A model generated the notes under the pieces. That model was not told where the DNA came from. It ran no database searches and worked only from the letters and a program-made list of their open reading frames with translations. From the NCBI GenBank assembly GCA_963922205.1, contig CAWUHX010000260.1, forward strand, positions 434,001 to 498,000: a stretch of 64,000 nucleotides of DNA, written 5' to 3'. Source of the DNA: Romanomermis culicivorax (Eukaryota; Nematoda; Enoplea; Mermithida; Mermithidae). The position numbers and the translations under genes were made by a program. This document shows, piece by piece, positions 11,901-22,886 of this stretch (positions are counted from its first letter, which is position 1; each line of letters opens with the position of its first letter).

Positions 11901-14900
11901 TTCCCCGCTTCTGCGTTCGGTCTTCTGTGCGCATATGGTTACCCAAGCTGTGGCATACTTTCCTGCTATGAGTTAAGACATGTGAGGTCTGTTGACGTGG
12001 ATCAGGAGTGGTACTTGGTTTCGAACTCGTAGTTCATAGTGTAATGGGATTAATAATACTAAAGCCACATTCAGCATCAGGACTTTCCATTGGAAGCACT
12101 GTTCGAAGCCGTGATTCAAATAATGTTTCTAAACGTATGTTGTGCCCAATTCTTGAAATGTGCAGGAATCAGTTGGCACGACAGTCTTCAAAGTGTAACT
12201 ATTCTGTTTGTATAATTGTGCATTCAAGCTGCATGATTGGGAGCTGGGAAATGGAGTTGAAATAGTAAATGTTTTTTGACTGTAAAAAACATAAAGTAGT
12301 AGCATTATTCATTTTTTGTAAGTTCTATGTGGTGAGAGTATTACACCACCCCCCTCCTCCGCAAAAAAAAGAAAAAAAAGGTCACTGCATATTTCAAGTA
12401 CTACCCTTAAAATTTTCGGTTTTACCCCTATCTCAGACGGCCCCATGGGGAGGGGTATGAGATGGGTATCACCCCTATCTAAAGTCCTTAAAATTGATCA
12501 CTGGTTGCCTAATTTTGCGACAAAATGGCGTGTTTAGTGTACATTTTAGCTACACTACCCCCGCAAATTCCCACCTGGAAAATCTGACCTTGGGGACCTC
12601 TGATTAGATCAGTTATTATTCAAATCAATCATCAGGGTTATTTATGCAGAAACTAGGTTGCAATGTGTACTTGGGGAAAAAATTTGACTGCATAGATACA
12701 TTTTTAGTTACTCACCCTAAAGTTGATAAATTCGCTTAGTTTTATCACAAAAACTTCCCTTGTATTTTATTCACTTCGGGTCATTTTCAGACTTTTAAAA
12801 AAACTGAATTTCGTGAGTTTTGGAGGACAAATCAAAAGGCTAGCTAAAGTAACTTGTTCGGCGCCTGGAGCGAAAAATTTTGAATTCGAGGAATTTAAAA
12901 CGTCGGAAAATTAATTTTTTCAGCACATTGTTCACTAGTTACCGATGATCGATCGTTATGTTTTCACTATTTGGTTGGCGAGAGCGTTGAAACATTTTTC
13001 TAACATTTTCGATCTATAATATATCTGGATCCAGTACTTTACCAATCATAATTATTTATATGACTGTTTTCAAACGTATAAAGCGTAAAAAAGCGCGGTA
13101 GGCATTTTACTTCGGACTAGGATATCGTTAGTTAATGCCGGAGCTTTGCATCGGAAGAAATTTTTGGATTTTGATATTCTATAGCATTGGAAGATGAATA
13201 TTTTTAATATCTATTTCCTGCATGAAACGTCTGATTTTTCAGTGAATTCGACGTATTTTCAGTCGGGCAAACTGAAATTCAAAAATTAGGCAAGCAACAA
13301 AGAATTTGGATGGCTTCTCTTTTGGACGGAAGAACGTCTGCTACTTTCCCATGCTGACGATGTCTTCTTAATCACTTTCTAAATGCAAAAAATTATATCC
13401 ACGAAGGCAGAATATTCTGAAACACTACACAACGATTTTGTGAAAATAATCTAGAAAAATCTAGGTTTTCGTCAATTACGTGAAAAAACAATACAAGGTC
13501 AAACATTCCTCCATAACATACCAATGTTTAAAAGCTATAAGCACAAGCTAGACCGACATTCTCTAACCGCACAACAGAAATGATACCAAGAATCATAAAT
13601 GATATGTAATGGGCGCCGTAAAATTTTCGGTATTTTTTCTTTAAAATGCATAAGAGTGCATATCTGGACAGGAAACACATGATCAGGAGGGTCGTTAAGG
13701 CTCTAATTTTTACGAGCCAATTTAGCTTGAGCCCCTAAATTTTTAAGAACCAATCAGAATTTTTAGGAGCCACGGCTCCTAATTGGCCTAAAAACCGTGT
13801 TTGCGGGTTATCTGCTTTCCCGCCCCGGTAGGTTCGTTGGAGCAACCACTGCTTGGTTAACTCATTGATTTGCTCCTTAATTTTCTGACTGGTTGCTTCA
13901 TTGATTTCTCTTCTGGTTGTTTGGTTCTGTGATTTGTTGTTTCCCTTATTACTTGGTTGATTTATGGATTGTTCCCTGATAAGTTGGTTGGTTAGTTGAT
14001 GACCTTTCTCTGAGTCAACAATCGCGCTTTTAAAGGTTGAAATCGGTTCACACACAAAACATGGTCTGCTGCTGAGTACGATGTTATCTGGTACCGAAGT
14101 CGCCTCATCTTGTACCGAGTTGCATCCAGTTGAACCTATTGTCCAGGTATAGAAAACGGACAAAAGACAAGCACAGGCAACAAAAAATAATGAGAAGTAA
14201 AGTCAGAAAGACATAAAATTGAGAAAAAATCAATAAATATGAAGCAAAATCCAGCAAAGGAATCAGTCGCTATAAAAAAATTATATCTGCTACTGAGTTG
14301 AAAAATATTAAAGACTAAACCTAAAGAAAACTGAGTAAAACATGAAAATGTCGTTACAATGCATTAAAAATAATATAAGAAGCACTGTTTTTTTAGCGCG
14401 GCGCTAATAAAACATGGGCCGCAGCGCTCCGCGATAATGACCGAATTTCTATTCCAGAATTTACAATGATAAATATACAAGGCCGTTGGGACTTTGTCAT
14501 ACGTCGATTCCGTGTCTCTCACAGAGAAAAATCTCAAAATTTTCCGGCGCTCCGCGACAGTCAATGAGTATAACAGTCATTGTTTTCCATCCGACATAGC
14601 CATTAGCATATCTACTTCCACTTACTACTTAACATTCAGCAGTTTCAATCAACTGAATTGTACCTCATCTCTATTTCATTAGTTACAAGAAAACATTTTG
14701 TCGATAAATCAGATATTCTATCAATCTTTACATTTTTTTCTCTCGTCTCGTTTGCAGCACCGTTTTTCTCCTCAATGGAACCTTTTAGAGAACAAAATTT
14801 CAAAATAAGGAAAAAATTTTGGGCATTTTTTTATAAGAACAATTTTTTCACTTCAAAACCGAAAAGATTCATTTTGGTGAATTTCAGACAGTCAAAACCT

Positions 14901-17900
14901 CAAAATTTTCCGCCTGTCATAAGTATAACAGTCATTGCTTTCTATCAGGCGCGGCCGTTAGCATATCTACTTCCACTTACTAATTACCTTCATCACTTTC
15001 TATCAATTGATTTACTTCATCTCTTTTTTACTAATTTAGTCAAAAGTCGATCATTTGCTGATAATTGAGATTTTTCATCACTTCTCAGAATTTCATTCTC
15101 TCGCTTCTTTTTGGATTTTCCAACATTTTGAAACGTGAACCTTCCTAATCTGCGTTTGAAAGACGATAAAAACATCCTTACAAGACTGTAAATTAAGAGC
15201 TTCTATCCAGGAATAATTGTTGGGAACATACATTTTCCAGCATTTTGGAATACAAAAATCCGAAAATTTTCCCGGCGCTGTGCGCCGATACAAGAAAGGT
15301 ATCACGATGCATTAGTTTCATTCCCATTTATTTTCATTGTTATGAAGATTCATTTTCCAGCCTTTTAGAATGTAAAAAGCTGAAAATTTTCCCGGCGCTG
15401 GGCGCCGGAAAATTTTTTTTGCTCGGTTACTGCCCTGTGAATATAGGTAGGTGCGTTTTGAGGAACACTGTCAAGAAGTAAGTTTACAATAACACATTTC
15501 TCAATAATGCTTAATACAATCACTAATAACTTGATCACTATTGTCAAAAGAAATAAACTACTGTGCGCTAATAAAAATTTTTTTGTGCTAATGGAGTAAA
15601 ACTGCCATTAGCGGCACTGCTAATGGGTCTGCCACTAAAAAAACACTGATAAAAATGTAAAGAAAGACAAAAATCAGCTTTATGAAACGACAGCTATAGA
15701 GTGCTGTAGAAAAGAGGAATAGAACACATTGGAAAAGAAAGGCAAAGAATAAAAACAGGGTCAAATTGAAAAATTTAATATAGAAACAAAGTCAAAAGAA
15801 AATAAAAAATAGAGAGAAAATAAATAACCAAAAACATTGAAAAAACCCGTAAACAAGTGAAAAGAAACGGAAAATTTACCTCTGCCTAATTTTCGTAGTT
15901 TCTTGTTCAAAATCCATCGTTGGCGCATCCTCTTGATCATCATCAAACGTGGGCGGCGCCACGAAACGTAGTCGTTCTTCGCCTTCCATTCGATCATCGT
16001 CGTCGTCGTTCGGTTCGATCGGCGGCGGCGTACGTACGACCCGAGAAATGAGACGACGGCGGCGACGACGTCGTCGTGGTCGACTGCGACGAAAATATAT
16101 TGGTCGGCGACGAACGATATGGCGAGGAGAGAGACGCCGGCGGCGACGAGGCCGTCGACTTGTATTTCGTCATCGGCGGCGGCGAAGGCGTGCGACGCAA
16201 CGGAGGAGCGGCGTAGTTTCGCCCGAAACCGCTGACGATAATTACTTCGTCGTCGCGCGTAGATTCTAAAGGCTGTGGACCTAAAGAAAAAGTTGGAAAT
16301 AAGATCTTTTCTTGCCTTCGAAAAGATAGAAATTTTACTATGAAAACTTTCCTGGCCACGTGGGGAGTCCCATAGGAACGCCCCGACCAAAAATCGTCAA
16401 CCAAGCTACGGATTGAGCGATCCCCCAGTCCTATACCTGTAATTGGGGTGGGGAGTTTGAGGGGAACCCCAACTTGGTCGAACCCTATACATAAATTTCG
16501 GAACTCCCCAACTTGGTTAACCCTATACTTAACCCCCCAAATTCGGAAAAATTTGGAAAAAAGTAGCTTTTTGGCCTTTTTTGGAAAATTTTTAAAATTT
16601 TGCGAATTTTTTTGTGATTTTTGGGACAATCCCAAAATTCCAGGTTTACCCCCCCCCCCCCCCCAACTGATCGAGCCTGTTCCAGGTATGCCCAATCTCC
16701 ATGGGATTTCCTATTCTTATTGCTAGCTATATGATAGCCATAGGTACCCCCAAAACTTTTGGTCAGAAAAATACTGAAAAATGTTAATTTTTTTATGAAA
16801 GATGCAAATTTCTGAAAAAAAAACAAAAATGTCAATTTTTCAGCGCTTCGCACAAAGAATACATTCTATACGGCTTTTTGGACAAAAATTACTATTTTTG
16901 AACCGTCCTTCGAACATTTTTGGCGAAAAAATCGATTTTTTTTTCACTTAACGGACCCATCCATTAAATTTTTGATGAAACGTTGAGCCCCGGCACCGAA
17001 AAAGTCGCCTGACCCCTCAGGCGCCTCGTTACAGGTAGGAGCCAATGGCTCAATTCTGTCAAAAAAGCCCTAGACTGGATACTTTTAGTTTTACAAAAAT
17101 TTACGAATAGCATTGTCGTAACTATTTAAAATATGTAGGGAAAGTTACTTTTAAACTGTATGTCTGTTTACACATGTGCATGTAAATCGCAGTTGGAAAG
17201 AATCGCCTACATTGTGTTACATTCTATGAGATAAATCTACTAACATCCGATTTCCTACACTAATTTGGTTTTGGCAACCCCGAAAACGATCTTGGAACCA
17301 ACCAACTTTATGGTTGACTGACCAGATGAACCGATAAAGTTTGTCCGATTATGTACATGTACACCAATACACCAATTCTCCTTCAGATCAGTTCGAGAGG
17401 AATACTTAATCACAAATATGATATAACAACGTTAAATATCTCTATCAAAATTTTTTATTTATGTAAGTTAATTGTTTGAAGCTGGAATTTAATCTACCGT
17501 GCTGACCATACATGTAATTGGGGGGGGGAAGTGCTATGGGAACCTCCCCCCCCAGAAATCGTCGACCATATGGCTAGCCATTGGGCGACCCCCCCCCCCC
17601 CCCCCAGGATTTTCCAATCCTATGGCTAGCCATATGGTAACCCTAGGGACCCCCATAGTTTTAGCCGGAAAAATAATGACAAATGTCATTTTTTCCATGA
17701 AATATGTCAATTTTTGAACAAAAAATGGTCAAAAACGTCAATTTTCTCGGCGCTTCGCGCCATAAGTACATATTTTATCATTTTTTAGATAAAATTTACT
17801 ACTTTTTAAACCGTTTTTCGGACATTTTTCATGGAAAAAATCGATTTTTTTCCCTTCAGGGACCCCTCCCCCCAAAATTTTGGGAATTACTAACCCCCGG

Positions 17901-20718
17901 TCCCAAAGAAGTGCTCCAACCCCCCCCCCCCAGACCTCGGAGCTCCGTTACATGTATGAATTGCTGACTATGTATATACCATAGAGGATGACATTGTTCA
18001 TTGGAATCATGGCCGTCCAAAAATCATATGACATTCTTGACGGACAAGCCAAGAAAAATGTCAGTCATTTCACATTGCAAGAGACGTCTTTGTTTCTGAA
18101 TTTGACCTAGCTAAACCAACTCATGAAAATTTTGATTCAGCTATATTATTATCAGCTCATCAGCATTACCAAAATAAGTTTCAGAAAATATTCAATATAG
18201 AATAAGACATGGAATGAAAAGTTGAGATGCCGACCCGACCATTTATTTGGGATGGGCACTGACAGATCGAACACTAACTTAGGGAACTGATTTTGAGGCG
18301 TCTAAAAGTGTTAAACGTCATAATTTACACTAACAATAGTCTTAGGGTTGGAAAAAACATTTCAACTCAAGTATATACGAACTTGTACATCCTGGACTAA
18401 ATTCGATAATTTTTGGTGAATTGAAATTTGGATGCTTGAGAAAGAAGAGAAAATTGTGGAATTTCAATTTTAATGATGAGCATCAAGTAAGTGAGTAGTG
18501 ATGGACCGATGCATCGGCCGATTGTTGCGTTTTTCTGCCATCGGCCATCGGCCGATGTTTTGCCAAAAAATCGGCCGATGGCCGATTGTTTGTCAACTTT
18601 TTGTTACAATTAATGCAGGTGCTTATGCTTCAAAAACAGATTGTTCACATATATATATATTTTACAGTTACTTTAGTTAATACATTATTTTTTTTTGGAA
18701 ATGGTTGTTTTAATGTCTGGCATATTTGCTCTGTGTTGCCATTGATGAACTAAATAACAAGAATTTGACAAGCTATGAATAGAATATTTTAGCTACGGCG
18801 GTAGGAATATACTTTAATACATGTATAATGTACCCACACCTTAGATAATTATGTTTTGGCAACTTGTAAATTTGTTAAAATCTTTTGCAGAAACTGTAAA
18901 AATCTATGGATCTAAAAACGGCTGTATTTTGGAAAAAATAGCTGAAGAAAAGTAAGCTAGATTTTGTGGCTAAATTTTTTTGAAAAATATAAATTAAAGA
19001 ATCGTAGATTAAGAACTTTACGCCACTCAATCCATATTTCAACTTTCCTGGATTGGGTTCGTTAAAGGAGGAATTGTCGGGAAAAATGAGGAATTGTCGG
19101 GAAAAATGAGTCAATATTTTTATAGAAATGATAATCGAGCCAACTTTAAACCCATTGGAGACAATAGACTTCATGCTTTGGCATCTTTACTAGATCCTCG
19201 ATTTAGAAAGGATGGATTGAAATTTGAAATATAACACATATTGATCATACAAATCAAAATAAAATAATTTAGGCTTTCTGTGATCCTCAAGCAGAAGACA
19301 AAGCTGAACTGGCTTTAGTTAGAATGGTTGTCAATCAAAAACAACAAAATCAACGCTTTTCTGAAAATATGGTTCAAAAATTTGAATGAATCTTCAATCT
19401 CATTCTCCAAACTTTCTCAGTAAGCCACAATTAATACTAATGTAAATAATTCAAGCATTTACACAAAATCGACCAATTTCAGACACTATTTGGCCATTGC
19501 AAGTTCATCTGAAGACGAGCTGTAGCCCGAAAAAAATGCAAGGTCAACATTTGAGCAAGCAAAAGCCATTGTTATGAAATAGATTACTAGAATAATGGAA
19601 GAAAAGTGCTGCAACAAAACCAGAATTAGCTAATGTGAGTCAAAATAGTGCGCAGTTGAAAATGAGTTTCATTATGAAAAAAAATTCTTTAGCTTGCCAT
19701 GAAATTTTCATCAGTTCCAATTGGGTCAGTAGCTAGTGAATGATCATTTTAAAAGGCAAAAGATGTTAGAAGTGGAAAAAGATCCCTTTTATTGCTGAGA
19801 TTGGATTCAATAGTGCAAACTTGAAAAACAAGCTGAAGTTGAAGGAGCTTCTAGTAAACTCAGCAATGAAAGAGAAGGTAGTACAACAGATGCCTTTGTT
19901 GATGACAAATTGGATGAATGAAATGTTGTCAATTATTGAATGCTGAAAATATCAATAGAACTTGGTGAATAATTCATAATAATTTCAAATTCATTACAGT
20001 GTAGCAACTTCAGGTTGCATTTTGTACATGTTACAGCCGATGCATCGGCCGATGCCATCGGTGACCCTGGCCGATGCATCGGCATCGGCCGATGGCAAAT
20101 TTTTGCCCATCGGTCCATCACTAAACGTGAGTCGTCTAAAAATAGTTACACGCATACCTGTAAATGGGAGGGGGGGTCGGGGGGGGGGGACCTCCTCAAC
20201 TTGGCCAACCATATACCCAACATCACCCAACCTCCCCAGTTTGGAAAAAATTAAAAAAATTTGCAAAAAAGTGATGTTTTTTGGCCTTTTTTGGAAAAAA
20301 TTTCGACTTTTTTCGACCCCCTCCCCCCAAATTTCGGGTTTACCCCCCCCAACTGGTCGGAGGTCTTACAGGTATGGTTACACGTATGGTAAAAATATTT
20401 GCTGAAGCCTGTTTCAAATGTCTGAATTATAACTTTTCGTACGCAAATTCGAGTAAACTTAACTTTAAATTTTCTGATCATAAATGAAAAAATTAGCTTA
20501 CTCGTCAAATCAATAGAATTATCGTCCATAATAACCGAAACGTCTTGATTCGATAACGGCGGCGACGAAGACGAACCGTTCGAACTGACCAACAACTTTT
20601 TCAACTTATTTTCGTAGACCCGCCTGGTCGCGCCGACTATGGGGCCGGGTGAAACGCCGAATTTATTCAGCATGCTTTTTAATTGCTCGTTAGACAAGCT
20701 GCCAACGTCGACATCCAT
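8904..20718 (-). CDS. LEM-domain protein gene, three exons visible, frame broken in exon 2
   Basis: The predicted protein starts with a LEM domain (residues about 7-45), the helix-turn fold that binds BAF at the inner nuclear membrane. The diagnostic core GVSPGPIVGATRRVYENKL is complete. Exon 1 is 20502-20718 (ATG at 20716-20718, donor gtaagc), exon 2 is 15880-16280 (acceptor tttctttag, donor gtaaat) and exon 3 is 8904-9097 (acceptor cttttacag, weak donor gtaaaa). Phases 1 and 2 agree at both junctions. Exon 2 encodes Ser/Pro/Thr-rich linker and then an acidic run. A tandem TACG duplication (16031-16038) shifts it by one base so that the upstream frame stops soon after. No transmembrane segment or MAN1/LEMD2 C-terminal domain is found, so the 3' end is missing or unrecognised. 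It may be a LEMD or emerin-like gene, a pseudogene, or carry an assembly error. Confidence 0.7.
10007..11085. mobile_element. Non-autonomous hAT-type element, 1,079 bp
   Basis: Ends are caggctttttttt and its inverse aaaaaaaagcctg, flanked by a perfect 8-bp duplication ttcctgat (9999-10006 and 11086-11093). Each end carries a subterminal motif of the ggagccaaatggctcctag type, partly palindromic. No transposase is recognised inside. A GC hairpin (10865-10881) lies in the body. The 8-bp duplication and CAGG termini point to hAT. Confidence 0.8.
11217..13799. mobile_element. hAT-type repeat related to 39555-41145, with a nested insertion
   Basis: Starts at cagggtttt and ends near aaaaaccgtg. Its body follows the 39.6-41.1 kb element over most of its length (for example aactaaaaagttt, cagatcaatcat, the ttaggagcca end), interrupted by the element at 11470-12602. 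No clear target duplication is seen at its outer ends, so the borders are approximate. No coding capacity. Confidence 0.6.
11470..12602. mobile_element. Nested hAT-type element, 1,133 bp
   Basis: Termini cagagcacccc and ggggacctctg with target duplications atttgatc (11462-11469) and attagatc (12603-12610), 7 of 8 matching. The ends are shared with the 179-bp MITEs at 22708 and 60779, so this is a longer relative. The interior has short open frames (11791-11976, 12008-12265) without known domains. It sits inside the element at 11217-13799. Confidence 0.7.
14383..15648. mobile_element. Probable hAT-type relic, 1.27 kb
   Basis: Left end cactgttttttttag and right end ctaaaaaaacactg are inverse with one mismatch. 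The flanks ataagaag and ataaaaat match at 6 of 8 positions. The interior includes three GC-hairpin relatives (near 14540, 15273 and 15392) and the dispersed caggcgcggccgttagca segment. The borders are plausible but not proven. Confidence 0.4.
16367..17038. mobile_element. MITE of the catacatgta family, with a nested MITE
   Basis: Fragments matching the family seen at 17507 and 56667 (the cccataggaac, accaaaaatcgtc, tagccatagg and tttttggtcagaaaaata segments, and the cgttacaggtagg end) lie on both sides of a second MITE at 16432-16689. It begins within about 90 bases of the LEM exon 2 acceptor. Confidence 0.5.
16432..16689. mobile_element. MITE of the catacctgta family (258 bp)
   Basis: Ends tatacctgtaattgggg and ccaggtatg. 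The body repeats ccccaacttggtcgaaccc and ttttttggccttttt as in the copies at 20153, 23696 and 45855. A run of 17 C lies near the 3' end. The flanking 8-mers cccagtcc and cccaatct match at 6 of 8. Confidence 0.6.
17507..17958. mobile_element. MITE of the catacatgta family (452 bp)
   Basis: Inverted ends catacatgtaa and ttacatgtatg. Long G and C runs, a ctcggcgcttcgcgcc hairpin (17749-17761) and repeated agccatatgg blocks. Related copies are at 42880 and 56667. A 7-base flank tgctgac recurs on both sides but is offset by three bases, so the target duplication is not clean. Confidence 0.65.
18496..20123 (+). mobile_element. Degenerate hAT element (1.63 kb) with transposase relics
   Basis: Inverted ends tagtgatggaccgat and atcggtccatcacta with repeated atcggccgat subterminal motifs. 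Flanks taagtgag and aacgtgag agree at 6 of 8. A plus-strand fragment near 19160-19232 reads as the hAT catalytic-domain landmark LHALASLLDPRFRK; further coding relics to about 19390 are interrupted by stops. A tandem duplication of about 20 bases (gaggaattgtcgggaaaaat) lies at 19069-19108. Inactive copy, inside LEM intron 1. Confidence 0.8.
20153..20376. mobile_element. MITE of the catacctgta family (224 bp)
   Basis: Ends catacctgtaa and ttacaggtatg with a perfect 8-bp target duplication gttacacg (20145-20152 and 20377-20384). Internal G and C runs and the aaacccgaaat-type 3' block match the 23696 and 45855 copies. It lies in LEM intron 1, just beyond the hAT element. Confidence 0.85.
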
Positions 20719-20871
20719 TTTTTGAATGAGAATCGAAATTAAATATGGGGCAAAGATAGTACGAATATTTAGTCTAAAATGATAAAAACTGTTTGATTTG
20801 TAGGACAAGAAAATTATGCGTCGCATGAAAACTTTTCAATCATTTTTTGAATTTCCTGAAAAACAAAACAT

Positions 20872-20943
20872 CTCTCCGGCCGGGAATCGAACCCGGGTCG
20901 CCCGCGTGACAGGCGGGAATACTCACCACTATACTACCGAAGA
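20872..20943 (-). tRNA. tRNA-Asp-GTC: tRNA-Asp (anticodon GTC)
   Basis: A 72-base cloverleaf on the minus strand. The acceptor stem TCTTCGG pairs with CCGGAGA (one T-G pair) with G as discriminator. The T-loop block is GGTTCGAATCC and the anticodon GTC is at 20908-20910 in a CTGTCAC loop. There is no intron and no encoded CCA, as expected for a eukaryotic nuclear tRNA. A-box (TAGTATAGTGG) and B-box (GGTTCGAATCC) internal promoters are intact. It lies 154 bases upstream of the LEM start codon on the same strand. Confidence 0.97.
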
Positions 20944-21762
20944 CATGTTTGAATTGACTTTCACAAGAGATTTATTGCATAAAAAACGACTCCAGGAAAA
21001 GTTTAAAAGATTTTTCAAATTTTTATGCGTTTGCTGTGTTTCTGCAACTCACCTATTTACTATATAGTCATGGGTCTTATAAAACCGTCGGAAATAGACC
21101 CAAAAAGGACCGGCACTTGTGTAGTTTAGGGGGTACGGAATTTTTTTTCAACATTTTCCCAAATTTGAATATTTCCGACTAAACTGAGGATGCTGATTAG
21201 GAATATGTCAATGGTTTTCCCTAAAACCGTTTGACTGGAAACAGGGTGTCCTATGACAAATTTTTTTCCAGATTAGTATATCTTTGATTGCATGTTACAG
21301 GTAAATCGATGATGCTGATCGCGAATAATGCCAGTAGATGTCATACCGTCAAATATGTTGACTGTGTGGCTTGCATTTTTATCAGCCTGTAGTTTGCTGA
21401 TGCTGTGTAGCATAGCTTCCAAAATTGGCATTTTTTTGGGAATTATGACAGGATCGATTTTTTTCCATTGAAATTTGGTAAATCGATTAAACATGAATTA
21501 TGTCACACGTATATATTGTAATATACCAATAAAAAATCGGCTGTTTTATTACTTAACTGCAGCTCGTGCATAAGAAACGTTTGTTTGTCAATTTCGTAAG
21601 CCCATAAGTAAGATAAAATCAGAATATCCTAAATTGATAAATGACTACCACTGAAAAATGAATCTTTCCGAATTGAACACTTTTTTCTGCAATCACGGCC
21701 AACGGAACAACGCCGAATGACACCATCGATCCCTGGTTTATTTTCTAACCGCATTTCATTAT

Positions 21763-22466
21763 AGCTTATTGGAATATTTTCATGCTCTTGCAGTCGCTAA
21801 TATACTAAAACTGAGGACGAACAAAATTTTGGGTTCTAGGTTGGAAAATGAAAACAATTTAGCAAAATTAATAATAGTAAAAAAGCAACAAAAAACTAGA
21901 GCAATAAATTCTAAACGGCCTAGAAGTTATGCTGCGGACATCTCCGATAAGCAAAAGTGAAGAATTAAGGACTGCATTTGATTTACCCATATATAAATTT
22001 TCATATTTTTATACTCTGGAACGTTGTAAAATAAATATTTTTAATATTCATGTCGTGGATTTATTTTGGAACAAAATGCAGGAGTCACATTGAAAGCATC
22101 CAACTGAGAATTGAAAAATCTGACAAGCAATTCAGAAGCTCCATGGAAGTAGTTTTCGGAAATTTCTACTCATTTTACTTATTTCTTTTCGGCCACGTTC
22201 ATGAGAAATTACAAATAAATGACGGGTTTTAAAATTTTTCAATTAATAAAACTCTTCAAATTACGAATTTTGAAAAGAAAATTCGAATTCAATTCCTGAA
22301 ATATGTTTCGAAAATCGATTTTCCAGCGTCCCAGAACGTGAATAGCCAAAAAAATTGTCAAAAATATCTCTTTTGAAATTTCACTTATCATCATAGAGGA
22401 GTTAACCGTCAATCATACCTGAAATTGGGGGGGGGGAGGTTGGGGGTCCCCACCCCCAACTTGGTC
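21763..22466 (+). repeat. Duplicated segment, copy A
   Basis: Nearly identical to sequence beginning at 27101 (shared agcttattggaatattttc, then a 63-codon frame at 21769-21960 also present at 27.1-27.3 kb). Copy B has the 826-bp hAT element at 27321 and about 230 further bases near 28300-28530 that copy A lacks. Both copies continue into the same MITE and Merlin junction, so the similarity extends beyond one transposon. Function unknown. Confidence 0.75.
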
Positions 22467-22707
22467 GGCACTCATGGAGTTTATGGGGTACGGAATTTTT
22501 TCCCCAAAATTTTTCGAAATTTGATTATTTCCGACCAAAATGATGATGCTGATTAAGAATATTTTAGTAATATTTCGAGCAATCAGATACATTGATCAGA
22601 AAACATTAACTGACATGTCTGAATTTTCATCAAAATGCAGTTTTAAAATACTGATAAAAATCTTCAACAACAGGAACAAAAAGTGACAGCTGTAAAACGA
22701 CGTATAT

Positions 22708-22886
22708 CAGAGTGCCCCATGGAGAGGGGTATGAGGGGGTATTACCCCAACCTAAAGTTCTTAAAATCGATCACTGGCTGCTTAATTTTGAGACAAAATG
22801 ACGTGTTTAATGGACATTTAGCTACACTACCCCCACAAATTTTCAATTTTACACCTACCTGAAGAATCTGACCTTGGGGACCTCTG
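22708..22886. mobile_element. 179-bp hAT MITE
   Basis: Ends cagagtgcccc and ggggacctctg; perfect 8-bp target duplication acgtatat (22700-22707 and 22887-22894). The paralogous copy at about 29079-29095 has a single acgtatat with no insert, an empty site. An inverted sister of the same length is at 60779-60957. Confidence 0.92.

Larger units (their letters stand above)
9843..14010. repeat. Degenerate minisatellite (ggttgattccctgattgatt-like), split by two transposons
   Basis: Irregular units of about 20 bases built from ggttgattcc and gattgatt occur at 9843-10006, 11094-11216 and about 13830-14010. They look like one original array of about 450-500 bases interrupted by the elements at 10007-11085 and 11217-13799. 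The array lies in a LEM-gene intron. Confidence 0.6.

Noticed and set aside
15949..16269. Arg-rich plus-strand frame
   Set aside because: It is the antisense of LEM exon 2, whose cga/tcg-rich codons give Arg runs on the other strand.
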